Source: Halorientalis sp. IM1011 (lineage in GTDB: Archaea > Halobacteriota > Halobacteria > Halobacteriales > Haloarculaceae). From it: a stretch of 64,000 nucleotides of DNA. The notes beneath the pieces were generated by a model that was not told the origin of the DNA, did not search any database, and worked only from the letters and a program-made list of their open reading frames with translations. Of the stretch, positions 18,401 to 27,400 are shown piece after piece; position 1 is the first letter of the stretch; the number at the start of each line of letters is the position of its first letter. The position numbers were made by a program, and so were the translations under genes. The DNA is taken from contig NZ_CP019067.1 in the NCBI RefSeq assembly GCF_001989615.1, positions 434,001 through 498,000 on the forward strand. The letters are read 5' to 3'.

Positions 18401-19365
18401 GGATACCCGACTCCGACGATCGAGGACAGTTGTTGCTGGTCGGCGCGGTCGGTATCGCGCTCGTGGTCGTCGGGACCGTGGTCCTGATCAACGGGCTGGC
18501 GTTCGACGAGAGCATCGGGGCCCGGAGCAACGACGATGCCCTCGGCGGGGCCGAACGGACGGTCGGGGTGATCGAGAGCGACCTCAACACCCTCGTTCGG
18601 GAGGTCCGGACGGAGATCGACCCGTCGACCAGAGACTTCGTCACGGCCTTCCGCGAGAACATCTCGCTGTACAGCCGCCACTACACGAACCTGAGTTTCG
18701 ACAACGGCATCGTCTACACGAGAGTGGTCTTCGACGGGGCCGACTCGGTGAACGGGACGACCATCCGGCAGACCGAGGCCACGAGCCGGGGTACCTGTGA
18801 CGACGGGAACGAGTACCCACGGTTCACGCTCGAACAGGGCGGGACGTGCGTCTCGGACCCCACGATCATCGAGGACACCACCGAGGTCTCGCAGTTCAAC
18901 CTGACCGTCGAGGGCTCCGGGTCGGGCGCCTCGCCCGAGACGACCCTCGTTGTCGAGAACGATGCGGGCGAGGAGTGGCGACTCGTGATGGAGAAACAGA
19001 CGCCGACCGGACCGGTCGAGGTCAGAGAGGAAACCCCGAGCAGTTCCTCGACCGTCGGGGTGTTCACGATCCCCTTCGAGCTGGTCTTGCAGGAAGACGG
19101 CCAGCTCAGGGTGGGCGGAACCCAGGAGGTGACGTTCGCCGACGGCGTCTCGACGCCGTACGACATCGGGTTCGAGAACCAGCCGTCCAGGACGGCGTTG
19201 ACCGGGACCTACTCGATCTCTGCGAACGGGACGCTCCCGGGCAGCATCGGGGACCAACCCGAAACCTACGCGACCGTGGTCAGCCCCGCCGTCGAAATCT
19301 ACTATCAGCGACGGGACGTCACCTACAACCGAACGGTCGTCCTGAACGAGACGGGGGCGCGGTAA
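18394..19365 (+). CDS. Pilin-like haloarchaeal protein 3 (DUF7261-type)
   Basis: A 323-residue protein starting MVRIPDSDDRGQLLLVGAVG and continuing into a long hydrophobic helix (IALVVVGTVVLING), again the DRGQ-plus-helix arrangement of pilin-like proteins. Its start overlaps the previous gene by seven bases (ATG within ATGGTGA), implying translational coupling. The remainder is a large secreted beta domain, Thr/Asn-rich with many potential N-glycosylation sites. It is the biggest of the five small pilin-like products and may sit at the tip or act as an adhesin; that role is inferred. Confidence 0.65.
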   Translation: MVRIPDSDDRGQLLLVGAVGIALVVVGTVVLINGLAFDESIGARSNDDALGGAERTVGVIESDLNTLVREVRTEIDPSTRDFVTAFRENISLYSRHYTNLSFDNGIVYTRVVFDGADSVNGTTIRQTEATSRGTCDDGNEYPRFTLEQGGTCVSDPTIIEDTTEVSQFNLTVEGSGSGASPETTLVVENDAGEEWRLVMEKQTPTGPVEVREETPSSSSTVGVFTIPFELVLQEDGQLRVGGTQEVTFADGVSTPYDIGFENQPSRTALTGTYSISANGTLPGSIGDQPETYATVVSPAVEIYYQRRDVTYNRTVVLNETGAR

Positions 19366-19367
19366 CC

Positions 19368-19832
19368 ATGGGGCTCCGAGACGACACTCGTGGGGCGTCG
19401 GTCGCGCTCACACATTCGCTGACGCTCGGCATCACGGCGCTGCTCATCGCGAGCCTGTTGATCGGGGCAGGCGGGTTGCTCGAACGACAACAGGAGCGAG
19501 TCGCGACACAGGGCCTTCAGAACGTGGCCGAGAGCACCGCCAACGATCTGAAAAGCGTCGACCGGCTTGCCAACCGGAGCCGCGGCGGCGAGGTGGCCTC
19601 GGTGGCATCGATGCCCACCCACATCGCCGGCGAGAACTACGACATCGCACTCGTCAACCGTGCCGGCAACCGGTCCGCACTGTACGCGAACATGACGACG
19701 CCCGACGTGGTCACACTCGTCGAGTTCAGAAACGACACCCGAATCTGTGAGCGAACTATCACCAGTGGGCCGCTTCGCGTCGTGTACGATCCCGACGCGG
19801 ACTGCCTCACCATCGAATCTTCCGACAGATAA
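19368..19832 (+). CDS. Pilin-like haloarchaeal protein 4 (DUF7266-type)
   Basis: A 154-residue protein starting MGLRDDTRGASVALTHSLTL, followed by hydrophobic GITALLIASLLIGAGG and a small extracellular domain with two cysteines. The ATG at 19368 is two bases after the preceding stop; longer frames run out of phase through the upstream gene and are rejected. It belongs to the same tightly packed operon and has the same N-terminal organisation. Confidence 0.65.
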   Translation: MGLRDDTRGASVALTHSLTLGITALLIASLLIGAGGLLERQQERVATQGLQNVAESTANDLKSVDRLANRSRGGEVASVASMPTHIAGENYDIALVNRAGNRSALYANMTTPDVVTLVEFRNDTRICERTITSGPLRVVYDPDADCLTIESSDR

Positions 19833-19835
19833 ACC

Positions 19836-20603
19836 ATGATCGACAGACTCACTGATCGAGACCGTGCCGTCTCCGACCTCGTCGCGTTTACACTGACGTT
19901 CGCTATCATTATCGGTGGGACAACGATCGTCTACATCGGCGGCGTGGGCGCCCTCGAGGACCTCCGAGAGAACGAGCGGGTCAACAGCGGCGAGCGTTCG
20001 ATGCAGGGCGTCGCAGAGACACTGGAAGACATCCATCGGAAGACCGTCCCCGGTCGGTCCGTCGAACTCGGCGTGGACGGTGGCCAGGTCAACCTGGTCG
20101 ACTCGTCGATGACGTTCACGTTCGAGATGGACGGTGGTGGAACGACGACTGACACGATTCAGATGAACGCCCTCGTCTACCGACCCTCCAGCGAGGAGAC
20201 GCAGTTGGTGTACGAGGGCGGGGCCGTGTTCCGGGATCAAAGACAGAGTTCACTAATGAATTACCCGCCCGTGTTCGACTGTTCGGACGACGCCGCGTTG
20301 CTTTCGGTTCCGCGGCTCGTCGGAGACATCAGCGTCTCCTCCGGTGGGAACCTCGAACTGTACGGTGAACGTGACGACTCCAACACCGGTCTGTATCTCC
20401 CGGAGGGGAATCCGGCGGACGCCGAACGCGTGACAGTCGATATCTCCGGAACGGAGGTCACCGAATCGTGGGCACGGTATTTCGAGCGCTCGGGATGGAA
20501 CGACGAAGGTAACGGCAAATATACCTGTGAGGGCGAGGGCGGCGGCGACCTCGAAAGCGCGTACCTCCGACGGACGACGATCGAACTGCGAACGGTCCTC
20601 TAG
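19836..20603 (+). CDS. Pilin-like haloarchaeal protein 5 (DUF7289-type)
   Basis: A 255-residue protein with the N-terminal pattern DRAVSDLVAFTLTFAIIIGG, a charged residue followed by a helix that resembles the archaeal pilin core. The next part is an amphipathic helix (ALEDLRENERVNSGERSMQG) and then a beta-rich domain. The same N-terminal design (DRA-S-LV) recurs in the 1,293-residue protein encoded convergently at 20692-24573, so the two may assemble together. It is the last gene of the ATPase-PilC-pilin operon. Confidence 0.65.
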   Translation: MIDRLTDRDRAVSDLVAFTLTFAIIIGGTTIVYIGGVGALEDLRENERVNSGERSMQGVAETLEDIHRKTVPGRSVELGVDGGQVNLVDSSMTFTFEMDGGGTTTDTIQMNALVYRPSSEETQLVYEGGAVFRDQRQSSLMNYPPVFDCSDDAALLSVPRLVGDISVSSGGNLELYGERDDSNTGLYLPEGNPADAERVTVDISGTEVTESWARYFERSGWNDEGNGKYTCEGEGGGDLESAYLRRTTIELRTVL

Positions 20604-20691
20604 AAGGGGGATCGGGTTTCGTGCCGGGTCGACCCGGCAGTGACAGTGCGACAGCGGACGGTGAACGCCTACCGCGTCTGGGGCCGTGCCG

Positions 20692-23600
20692 TCAGCCCAG
20701 TTCGATCTGGTTCATGTCGACCGAGATGTAGTCGGCGTCGGCCGTCGTATTCGTTTCGTCGGCGGCGACGATCTGGATCTCACCGCGTTGCACGTCGTCG
20801 TTCCCCGGTTCGCCATCGGCCTTGCTCCGGAGTTCGTACTCGTAGACGCCCGTCTTGTTGTTCAGATCCGGCCCGAGCGGGTTCGATCCAGTGAGATCGA
20901 GGTCCACGAGCGTGCGGTTACCGTTGAGCGTGATGGAGTCCGAGGTGTCGATGTGTTCGAAACTCCCGGCCCCGTCCTCCCGCATGTGGAGTTCCACGTC
21001 ACCGGAGCGGGGGATCTCCGCGGGATTGCCCACGTCGACGGTCAGTGACTCAAGGTTCGTGCTGACGATCGCGTCGCCGTCGCGGTAAGTCTGGTCGCCG
21101 ACGATCGCCCGTTTGACGTCGAGTCGGGGCTCCATGACGGTGACGTTGACCGCCGTCGAGGCGTTCTCGGTGGCGATCCGGACGCGCATGGTCCCCTCGG
21201 CGCTCGCCTCGAAGCCGAACAATTTCGAGTCGTCGGCGCCCGCGCCGAGGTGTAGGTCGGACCAGGTCTGACTCGGGTCGGCGACGTCGCTCACGGAGAG
21301 CCCGTGGTAGGTCTCGACGACCGTCGCGGTCACGTCCTGCGTGCTCTCGTTGTCGCCGACGTTGGTCACCAGGGCTTCGATCTCGGCCGATTCGCCGGGC
21401 GGGACGGTCCCCTCGAAGGACTCGACGTTCGGTAGGAAGTACGGGCCGTCGGCCTCGCCGACGTAGAGGTTCCGGAAGGCGGTCTCGTTGTCGTCGCTCC
21501 CGATGCTGAACTCGACCCCGTGGGTCCCGCTTGAGAGCCCGCTCGGGATGTCGATCTCGACCCACTTGCTCTCCCGGCCGGCCAGCGAGAAGTCCGTCGA
21601 TCCCGCGTTCGAGCCGTCGATCGCCATCTCGACCGAGTCGTCGACCGTGTCACCGCCCCGGTTCCAGACCTTCACCTCGAAGCTCTCGTCGTAGCCCGGG
21701 TCGACGGTCGCGGGGCCGCGCGTGTCGTTGATCACGATGTCGGTCCGGCCGGGGACGGTCGCGGTGTGGTTCTCGGCGACGACCTCGAAGAGGACGACGG
21801 CGTCGTTGTAGTCCGGGTCCTCGTTCGTGTCCATGGCGTCGTCGGGATCCGCGTTCTCCTCGGAGAGTTCGTAGAACAGCGCCATCTGGTCGTCATCGAG
21901 CTGGAGATACCCGTCGTCGGTTATCAGGTCGCCGAGGATCTCGCGCACGTCGCGCTGCTCCGGACCGGCCTGTCCGTACGCGGGCACCCGCTCGCCGTCC
22001 TCTCGGATGACGAGATTGGAGGGGTTCTCGTCCTGGTTGATGGCGATACGTGATTCGGGATCGGATTCGTCACAGGCCAGGGCGTCGAGTTCGTATCCGG
22101 AAACGTTCCGATCGATCCCCGAGTCCCGCCACGAGCCACACTCGAACGACTCCGCGAAGACGGACACGTTGGTCGTGGATTCCTCGGTCGCCGTGACGGT
22201 GATCTCCTTGCTCAGGTAGTCCGCGCCCGAGATCTGGTCCTGTCGAGTATGCGGGGTGTTGAGGTCTTTGTCACCCCAGACCCGATGGTACTCGTCGGGT
22301 GCCGTATCGTTGTCCGTGTAGATGGCCATCTCGACCGGCCCACGGATGATTTCGGAGGGGACATCCTCACAGTCATAGTGCCACCCCTCCCAGTAGCTGT
22401 AATCCTGTTCACACTGCCGTTCCTCGACGATCCCGCTCAGTTCGGTCCCCAGCACTGTCAGCCGGGCGGTGATGCTCCGGTTGATCTGGATGGTCGAGTC
22501 GCCGCTGTCGAAGTCGCCGTCGAACTCCTCGACGACCTGAATCTGGCCGGTCGCCGACGTGTTGTCGGTCTCGACGGTGTACTGGTACTCGCCCGGAGCG
22601 ATTCCGGAGAGGGACTGTTCGATCGGACCGATATCCGTCCCATTACCGGGGTCGAGAGTCACCGACCGCGACGCGATCTCACTGCCGTCGAAGGAGACGG
22701 TAACCTCCTGAGTCCCAGTCTGCCCGCCGGCGTTTCTGATCACACCGGTAATGTTGAAATCACCGTTCTGCTGGACGACGGAGCGATCCGTATCGGTCTG
22801 CACCGTCACGAAGAACGGCTCGTCGATCGAGCCGACCCTGAAGGTGCCGGTCTCGCTGTCCGAGTCGGTCTCGACGACGTACTCGTACAGCCCGGGCGTC
22901 GCGATCCCGGAGTCGTTACGGAACGTGATCGTATCCGTCTCGTAGCCGTTCAGCGAGAGCGACCGGCGCTCGCTGTAGACGGTGGCGCCTGTCGTGGCGT
23001 TTCTGACTTCGATGTCGATCGGGCGCGTCCCGTCGTTCGAGGCGTCGTTTTCGACCGTCGCGTCGATCTCGTAGGGCCTGTTCTGGGTGACCTGAAACGG
23101 ACTTGACGTGCTGACGAGTTCGAAGTCCGGCAGATCACCGATCTCGATCGTCGTCGAACGGTCCTGATCCGAGTCGGTCTGGTGTTTCAGCGCGACGCGG
23201 AGCGGGATTACGCCTTCTCGGGTCGTCGGCACGTCGAACGTCACCCGTTCGTCGTCGCCGTCGTCGACTCGCACCGTCCGTTCGGCCATGTGTTCGCCCG
23301 CGTAGAAGAACTGGACCGTCTTACTGGCCGGCATCCCACCGGTGTTCTCGATCACGGCGTCCAGTTCCCTGTCGTCACCGAGTTCGGCGTCCGGCGGTGC
23401 CGTCAGCGGTTGGATCGAGAGGTCGGCCGGCGACCCGGTCCCGACGACGAATCGGACCTCCTCCTCGTCGTCCGGAACCTCGATCCGGGCCGTGTAGTCG
23501 ACCACGGGGTTGCCACCGGTGTTGAGATCGGCCGCGTCGACGGTGAGCGTCACCGTCTCGCTCTCACCCGCCGGGATCGTTTGTTTCGTGCTGTCGAACT

Positions 23601-24573
23601 CCGCCGGCGGCCCGCCGCCGGTCGTGTTGAGCAGCGTGATCGGCGCCGTCCCGTTGAAGTCACCGACGTTCTCGACCGTCACGTCCATGCTCATGTCGGT
23701 CCCGTCGTTCGTAGACGCCGGTGCCGTGACTTCGGTAATCCGGTACTCGGGGTCCTGGCGATCGCCCAGGAGATAGGTGATATTGACGGTGTCACCGGCC
23801 CTGACGATGGACTGCTCCTCGACGGAGACGCGCCGGTCGTCGAAGTTGTTCTGCGCGAAGGTGTACCAGGCACGGGCGAACTGGCTCCCCTGGACACTGA
23901 GCGTCACGTTCTCGATGCTCCCCGGCTGGCAGGTCTCGGCCACCGGTCCGACACCGTTGCCCAGTTCCCGGGCGGTCCTGTTCACGTACATGGACCGGGA
24001 AATGTTCTCGCTCAGCAACCTGGAGCGTTCCTCGTCTACTTTGGCCGTGATTTCCCCGCTACCAGCTGCGAATCCACTCATATCAGAGATCTGGAGTGCC
24101 AGTCTTCCGTTCCGATATTCGATGTCCGGCGAAGAGACCATCCACGTACTCTCCCCTTGCTTTCGCCAGACACCGCCAGCCTCGTATCCCACGACACCCT
24201 GATTCGAACTCTCGTAGACGACAGTTCCCATCCCCACTGGTCCGGTCGAACAGCTCTGATTCCCGTTGGCTTCGAGTCTGACCGTCGTCGTATTTTGAAC
24301 CGAAACGTCACCCCCGAGTTCGTCCGGAATCTCGAACGACGCTTTCCCCCCGTTACCGGCGGCTTTGAGTTCCAGGAACTGTGACGAGACTTCTTGCATC
24401 GACTGCTCTGCGACTTGCATCTGGCTGTCCTGCTGGGCCTCGTCCAGCGCTGTCGACCCGATGGCGACGACCAGCAATGCCCCCGCGATGGTCATCCCGA
24501 TCAACAGGACGATACCCACTAGATTCGAAGCTGCCCTGTCATCCCCGAAAATATCAACGCTCCGCACTCTCAT
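20692..24573 (-). CDS. Giant pilin-like CARDB-repeat surface protein
   Basis: A 1,293-residue acidic protein. Its N-terminus (DDRAASNLVGIVLLIGMTIAGALLVVAIG, shown by the charged run then one long helix at about residues 13-40) matches the pilin-like proteins of the neighbouring operon, and residues 45-70 match the amphipathic helix of the gene at 19836. The rest is a chain of about five or six CARDB/Ig-like modules, recognisable by repeated phrases such as VENDASNDGT, IRNAGGQTGT, VWNRGGDTVDD and VTNVGDNESTQ. Such modules form extended extracellular stalks. A cell-surface adhesin or oversized pilin is the likely role. It is convergent with the pilus operon (88 bases between stops). Confidence 0.7.
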   Translation of the reverse strand: MRVRSVDIFGDDRAASNLVGIVLLIGMTIAGALLVVAIGSTALDEAQQDSQMQVAEQSMQEVSSQFLELKAAGNGGKASFEIPDELGGDVSVQNTTTVRLEANGNQSCSTGPVGMGTVVYESSNQGVVGYEAGGVWRKQGESTWMVSSPDIEYRNGRLALQISDMSGFAAGSGEITAKVDEERSRLLSENISRSMYVNRTARELGNGVGPVAETCQPGSIENVTLSVQGSQFARAWYTFAQNNFDDRRVSVEEQSIVRAGDTVNITYLLGDRQDPEYRITEVTAPASTNDGTDMSMDVTVENVGDFNGTAPITLLNTTGGGPPAEFDSTKQTIPAGESETVTLTVDAADLNTGGNPVVDYTARIEVPDDEEEVRFVVGTGSPADLSIQPLTAPPDAELGDDRELDAVIENTGGMPASKTVQFFYAGEHMAERTVRVDDGDDERVTFDVPTTREGVIPLRVALKHQTDSDQDRSTTIEIGDLPDFELVSTSSPFQVTQNRPYEIDATVENDASNDGTRPIDIEVRNATTGATVYSERRSLSLNGYETDTITFRNDSGIATPGLYEYVVETDSDSETGTFRVGSIDEPFFVTVQTDTDRSVVQQNGDFNITGVIRNAGGQTGTQEVTVSFDGSEIASRSVTLDPGNGTDIGPIEQSLSGIAPGEYQYTVETDNTSATGQIQVVEEFDGDFDSGDSTIQINRSITARLTVLGTELSGIVEERQCEQDYSYWEGWHYDCEDVPSEIIRGPVEMAIYTDNDTAPDEYHRVWGDKDLNTPHTRQDQISGADYLSKEITVTATEESTTNVSVFAESFECGSWRDSGIDRNVSGYELDALACDESDPESRIAINQDENPSNLVIREDGERVPAYGQAGPEQRDVREILGDLITDDGYLQLDDDQMALFYELSEENADPDDAMDTNEDPDYNDAVVLFEVVAENHTATVPGRTDIVINDTRGPATVDPGYDESFEVKVWNRGGDTVDDSVEMAIDGSNAGSTDFSLAGRESKWVEIDIPSGLSSGTHGVEFSIGSDDNETAFRNLYVGEADGPYFLPNVESFEGTVPPGESAEIEALVTNVGDNESTQDVTATVVETYHGLSVSDVADPSQTWSDLHLGAGADDSKLFGFEASAEGTMRVRIATENASTAVNVTVMEPRLDVKRAIVGDQTYRDGDAIVSTNLESLTVDVGNPAEIPRSGDVELHMREDGAGSFEHIDTSDSITLNGNRTLVDLDLTGSNPLGPDLNNKTGVYEYELRSKADGEPGNDDVQRGEIQIVAADETNTTADADYISVDMNQIELG

Positions 24574-24803
24574 AGTACGTACAATCTGGATTTCAAAATC
24601 ATAAATCTACCGTATGTTTCGGTGAACCGACCGGTCGAGGCGGCGTCAGCCGGTTTCAGTATTGAGAACAGAAGTGCCCAAATAGTCGGGATGGATCGTG
24701 AACCGCACCGCTCGGAAACGGTGAGAGACGCAGAAATTATGGACTCGCGGGGGCGTGGTGTCCTGACGGTTCGCCGTAATGGTGGGTTCGTGTCGAGTCA
24801 TGG

Positions 24804-25835
24804 TTAGTCGGATCGTGAATCGTTGACCTCGTCGAGAAGCTCGCGACGCAGCTGCATCCGCTCGCGCTCCGAGCGCTCGTCGTAGTGTTCCTCGAGGACC
24901 TCGCGGCTCGCGTTCATCCGATCACTGACGACCTCTTCGGGCGCACCTTCGCGGAGGTGCCAGGTGATCGAGCCCCGACGGACGGCGTGGGGCGACCGCG
25001 ACGACGGGCATTCGGTCCAACTCTCCCGGTAGTTCGCTGCATCACACGAGTCTGGATCTTTGTCGTGCGGGCACTCCTTGCCGAGAACGCAGGGCCGGGT
25101 CCAGTCGTAGAGCGTCCGTCGGATGGGAGCCGCGGTCAGCCGGCCGAACTCACTGGAGATCAGCGGACGCCGACCGTGATTGTCGACGACGTCGTAGCGA
25201 TGGTATTCGACGTAGTCGTCGATAACCTGCGTGTAGTACTCGCCGACGGCGATCTGCCGTTCCGCTGCTTTCCCGTTCTTCAGCGGCGTTTCCGTCTCCG
25301 GTCGATGGCGAATCTGTAGCGCTTGCTCGTCCGAGAACCAGTCGTCCAGGTCGATTGCGCGGAGCGTCCCCAACCGAATTCCCGTATGCCACAGGATCGC
25401 CACGATCACGTGGTCGCGACTGGCGTAGGCGAAGTCGTCGAGATAGTCCAGAATTTCGTTCGCCCGATCCTCGGAGAGCTGGATGTCTCGACTGGCCTCC
25501 TGTTCGTCGAGTTCGGGAAGCATCACTCGCTCGCGCATCCCAGACTCGACGGCGTCGATGCTGGCACAGAACTCCAGGAACTTCCGGAGTGTCGCCAGAA
25601 TGCCGCGGAGCGTCACGGCGTTCACGTCCTGTCCCTTCCAGGTTCGGTAGTGGTGGAGGTCGCGGCCGGTCAGGTCGTTCAGATTGTCGACGTCGTTCTT
25701 CTCGCACCACTCGACGAAAGAGTCGAGTCGGTAGCGCTGGTTGCTGAGGCTCTTCTCCGAGAGTTCCGACTCCCGGTGCTTCAGGTACAGGTCGACGGCT
25801 TTGAACGGCGAAAGCGGCTCCAGGTCGTCACTCAT
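24804..25835 (-). CDS. Tyrosine recombinase / XerC-D-like integrase
   Basis: A 343-residue site-specific recombinase with an N-terminal SAM-like core-binding domain (about residues 10-95) and a catalytic domain. Catalytic residues visible are Arg in HTGIRLGT (about R154), His and Arg in SPHAVRRG (about H283, R286), and the nucleophile Tyr in EEHYDE (about Y318). A Cys-rich insertion (CVLGKECPHDKDPDSC region) is typical of haloarchaeal integrases. The start at 25835 overlaps the stop of the upstream gene by eight bases (ATGAGTGA), so both are co-translated. It marks the left side of the accessory region and probably integrates that element. Confidence 0.88.
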   Translation of the reverse strand: MSDDLEPLSPFKAVDLYLKHRESELSEKSLSNQRYRLDSFVEWCEKNDVDNLNDLTGRDLHHYRTWKGQDVNAVTLRGILATLRKFLEFCASIDAVESGMRERVMLPELDEQEASRDIQLSEDRANEILDYLDDFAYASRDHVIVAILWHTGIRLGTLRAIDLDDWFSDEQALQIRHRPETETPLKNGKAAERQIAVGEYYTQVIDDYVEYHRYDVVDNHGRRPLISSEFGRLTAAPIRRTLYDWTRPCVLGKECPHDKDPDSCDAANYRESWTECPSSRSPHAVRRGSITWHLREGAPEEVVSDRMNASREVLEEHYDERSERERMQLRRELLDEVNDSRSD

Positions 25836-26340
25836 TCCAATCACCGCCGCCACCTAGACTCGCTGGCTCCGGGGCAGAGAGATGGTCTCTCTCGATGCCA
25901 CCGTCGGCAGTCAGATCCAGACAGCTGGTTCCATCTCGGTTACCAGGGCCGTCAGTTCCGTCCTCGGTGTACTGCGTGTGATCTTCGAGGTATCCTCTGT
26001 GTAGGTCCCAGAGCCACTCGCGTTCGGGCTTACAGTAGCTGCCGTCGGTCGACATCTGTGGCATATGAGGGACGCTATTCGGCCACTCCGCTGTCTCGTC
26101 GACCAAGGCAGTCGGCACAGCCCGACCCTCGTGCGGGCACGCCGCGAACGTCCTCACGATCGCCAGCGCGTTGTCCGGGTGGACGTACCGGACGGCGACA
26201 TCACCCTCTGGAGTGACGCGATACGACACGGCGAAATACCGCGCATATCCCCGCGTGTCCGGGTGACGGCCGCCGGACGCCCACTCCGCTGGTAGGCGAT
26301 TCCACTGCTGCTCGTCGACCGAGAAACCGTCTGCCGTCAC
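25828..26340 (-). CDS. Hypothetical protein co-transcribed with integrase
   Basis: A 170-residue soluble acidic protein of unknown family with an N-terminal mixed alpha/beta part (YARYFAVSYRVTPEGDVAVRYVHPDNALAIVRTF) and a polar C-terminal tail rich in Gly, Asp and Ser. Its end overlaps the integrase start by eight bases, so the two are translationally coupled. A role in integration or excision control is possible from context alone. Confidence 0.6.
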   Translation of the reverse strand: MTADGFSVDEQQWNRLPAEWASGGRHPDTRGYARYFAVSYRVTPEGDVAVRYVHPDNALAIVRTFAACPHEGRAVPTALVDETAEWPNSVPHMPQMSTDGSYCKPEREWLWDLHRGYLEDHTQYTEDGTDGPGNRDGTSCLDLTADGGIERDHLSAPEPASLGGGGDWNE

Positions 26341-26410
26341 GGGCTATACCTCCCAGACTGTCTTGGAGTCTGGTTCGCGATTCCGTCGAACCGTGCCCCG
26401 TTAGAGTTAG

Positions 26411-26545
26411 GGGCTCGAATTTCGTTCGTACACATGGCTCATCGAGGGCCCGGTGCGCGCCGTTCTCCTGGCAGGGAAGGGGCGCGCGCCGCACCACATT
26501 TCACGTCGGGGAATCGAACCCCGTTCGTACCACCAGGCACGTGAA
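26411..26545 (-). other. tRNA T-arm-like sequence with acceptor-like stem, plus degenerate copy
   Basis: On the minus strand, 26523-26507 forms a perfect 5-bp stem with a 7-base TTCGATT loop, exactly a tRNA T arm. It is immediately followed by ACGTGAA (26506-26500), which pairs over seven bases with TTCACGT (26545-26539). Only 15 bases lie where the D and anticodon arms should be. A degraded copy of the same region (sharing TCGAA and GTTCGTAC in order) is at about 26411-26440. These may be remnants of an attachment site or of a tRNA captured by the integrase. A complete tRNA cannot be folded. Confidence 0.45.
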
Positions 26546-26979
26546 CTCTCGGCGTGCAGTCGCTCAGACGCCGACTGCTCGTATCGACGTCCGACGTCCA
26601 TCGTGATTTTCGCGCTGGCCACCGTGGGTGGCCCTACACTCCCCAAGTAGATCTTCGGCGGAGGAGTGACAGAGATGCCACTCTCGGCCGAAGACTTAAT
26701 TGGGCAGTGCCAGAAGGAAAGGGTGGTCAGGCGGCCTTTCCCTGGCGCACTGGTTTCCTAGTGGCAACGTTTGAACCTAGTGTAATAAAGCTAACCCAAC
26801 TACTAGCAATTCTGTGTATTAATTCTTACACTGAGACAATCATACAGTATCGTATTCAGACCAACCTTGCCTTTATAGATAACTAATATGGTATATTGGT
26901 GTGGAATCCAGGCTTGGAGAGGGTTTATCAAGCCATGGGTAGTGACCGTACACACGCTGTATCGTAGTGTACTCCAAGA
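26546..26979. other. Non-coding stretch between integrase operon and first cargo gene
   Basis: With 26341-26545 this gives about 640 bases without a convincing gene. GC content falls sharply after about 26,780, and the last 200 bases are A/T-rich, with several candidate promoter boxes (for example TTTATAG near 26871) ahead of the winged-helix gene at 26980. Confidence 0.5.
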
Positions 26980-27273
26980 ATGAGAGCGCGAGTTGTCTGG
27001 ATCACGATCGGCGACGTCGATATCCTCGAATTTCTAGACGGGCACGAACTCGACGAGTTCGAGGCACAACCCTCCCATATCGCCAAGAATACGACCAAAG
27101 CGGCGAGTACCGTCAGAGATCGGATCCGTGTTCTTCGTGTTGCCGGTTTGGTGGAGCGTACGGATGATCGAGGATACTATCGTATCAGTGATCTCGGTCG
27201 GCGTTATTTATCGGACGACCTCACCGAAGACGAGCTGGAGGAGTTAGAGGATTTCGACCCCGATTCCGTTTGA
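26980..27273 (+). CDS. PhiH1-repressor-like winged-helix protein
   Basis: A 97-residue protein with a winged-helix fold (ILEFLDGHELDEFEAQPSHIAKNT, recognition helix TVRDRIRVLRVAGLVERTDDRGYYRISDLGRRYL) and an acidic C-terminal tail. This is the small repressor-like type common on haloarchaeal viruses and plasmids. A second protein of the same plan is encoded on the opposite strand at 36583-36837, at the other end of the cargo block. It probably regulates the element or itself. Confidence 0.7.
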   Translation: MRARVVWITIGDVDILEFLDGHELDEFEAQPSHIAKNTTKAASTVRDRIRVLRVAGLVERTDDRGYYRISDLGRRYLSDDLTEDELEELEDFDPDSV

Positions 27274-27400
27274 AGAGTCCATAGAGAATTCAAGCAAAGC
27301 TATTCCAGCTGCGAATTGACGAAGCTACTGCTCAGTACAGGAACTACACTGAGCAGATTTAGTGCTGTCATTTATAATGGAAGGCTGACATTCGAGACCT

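Noticed and set aside
24600-24803. Attachment site at the left end of the integrase region
   Set aside because: No tRNA or clear direct repeat was found in the 230 bases between the CARDB protein gene and the integrase, so the left boundary cannot be placed.
26500-26545. Complete tRNA gene
   Set aside because: Acceptor and T-arm parts fit, but only 15 bases lie between them. No D arm or anticodon arm can be folded, and no 5' part was found further upstream.
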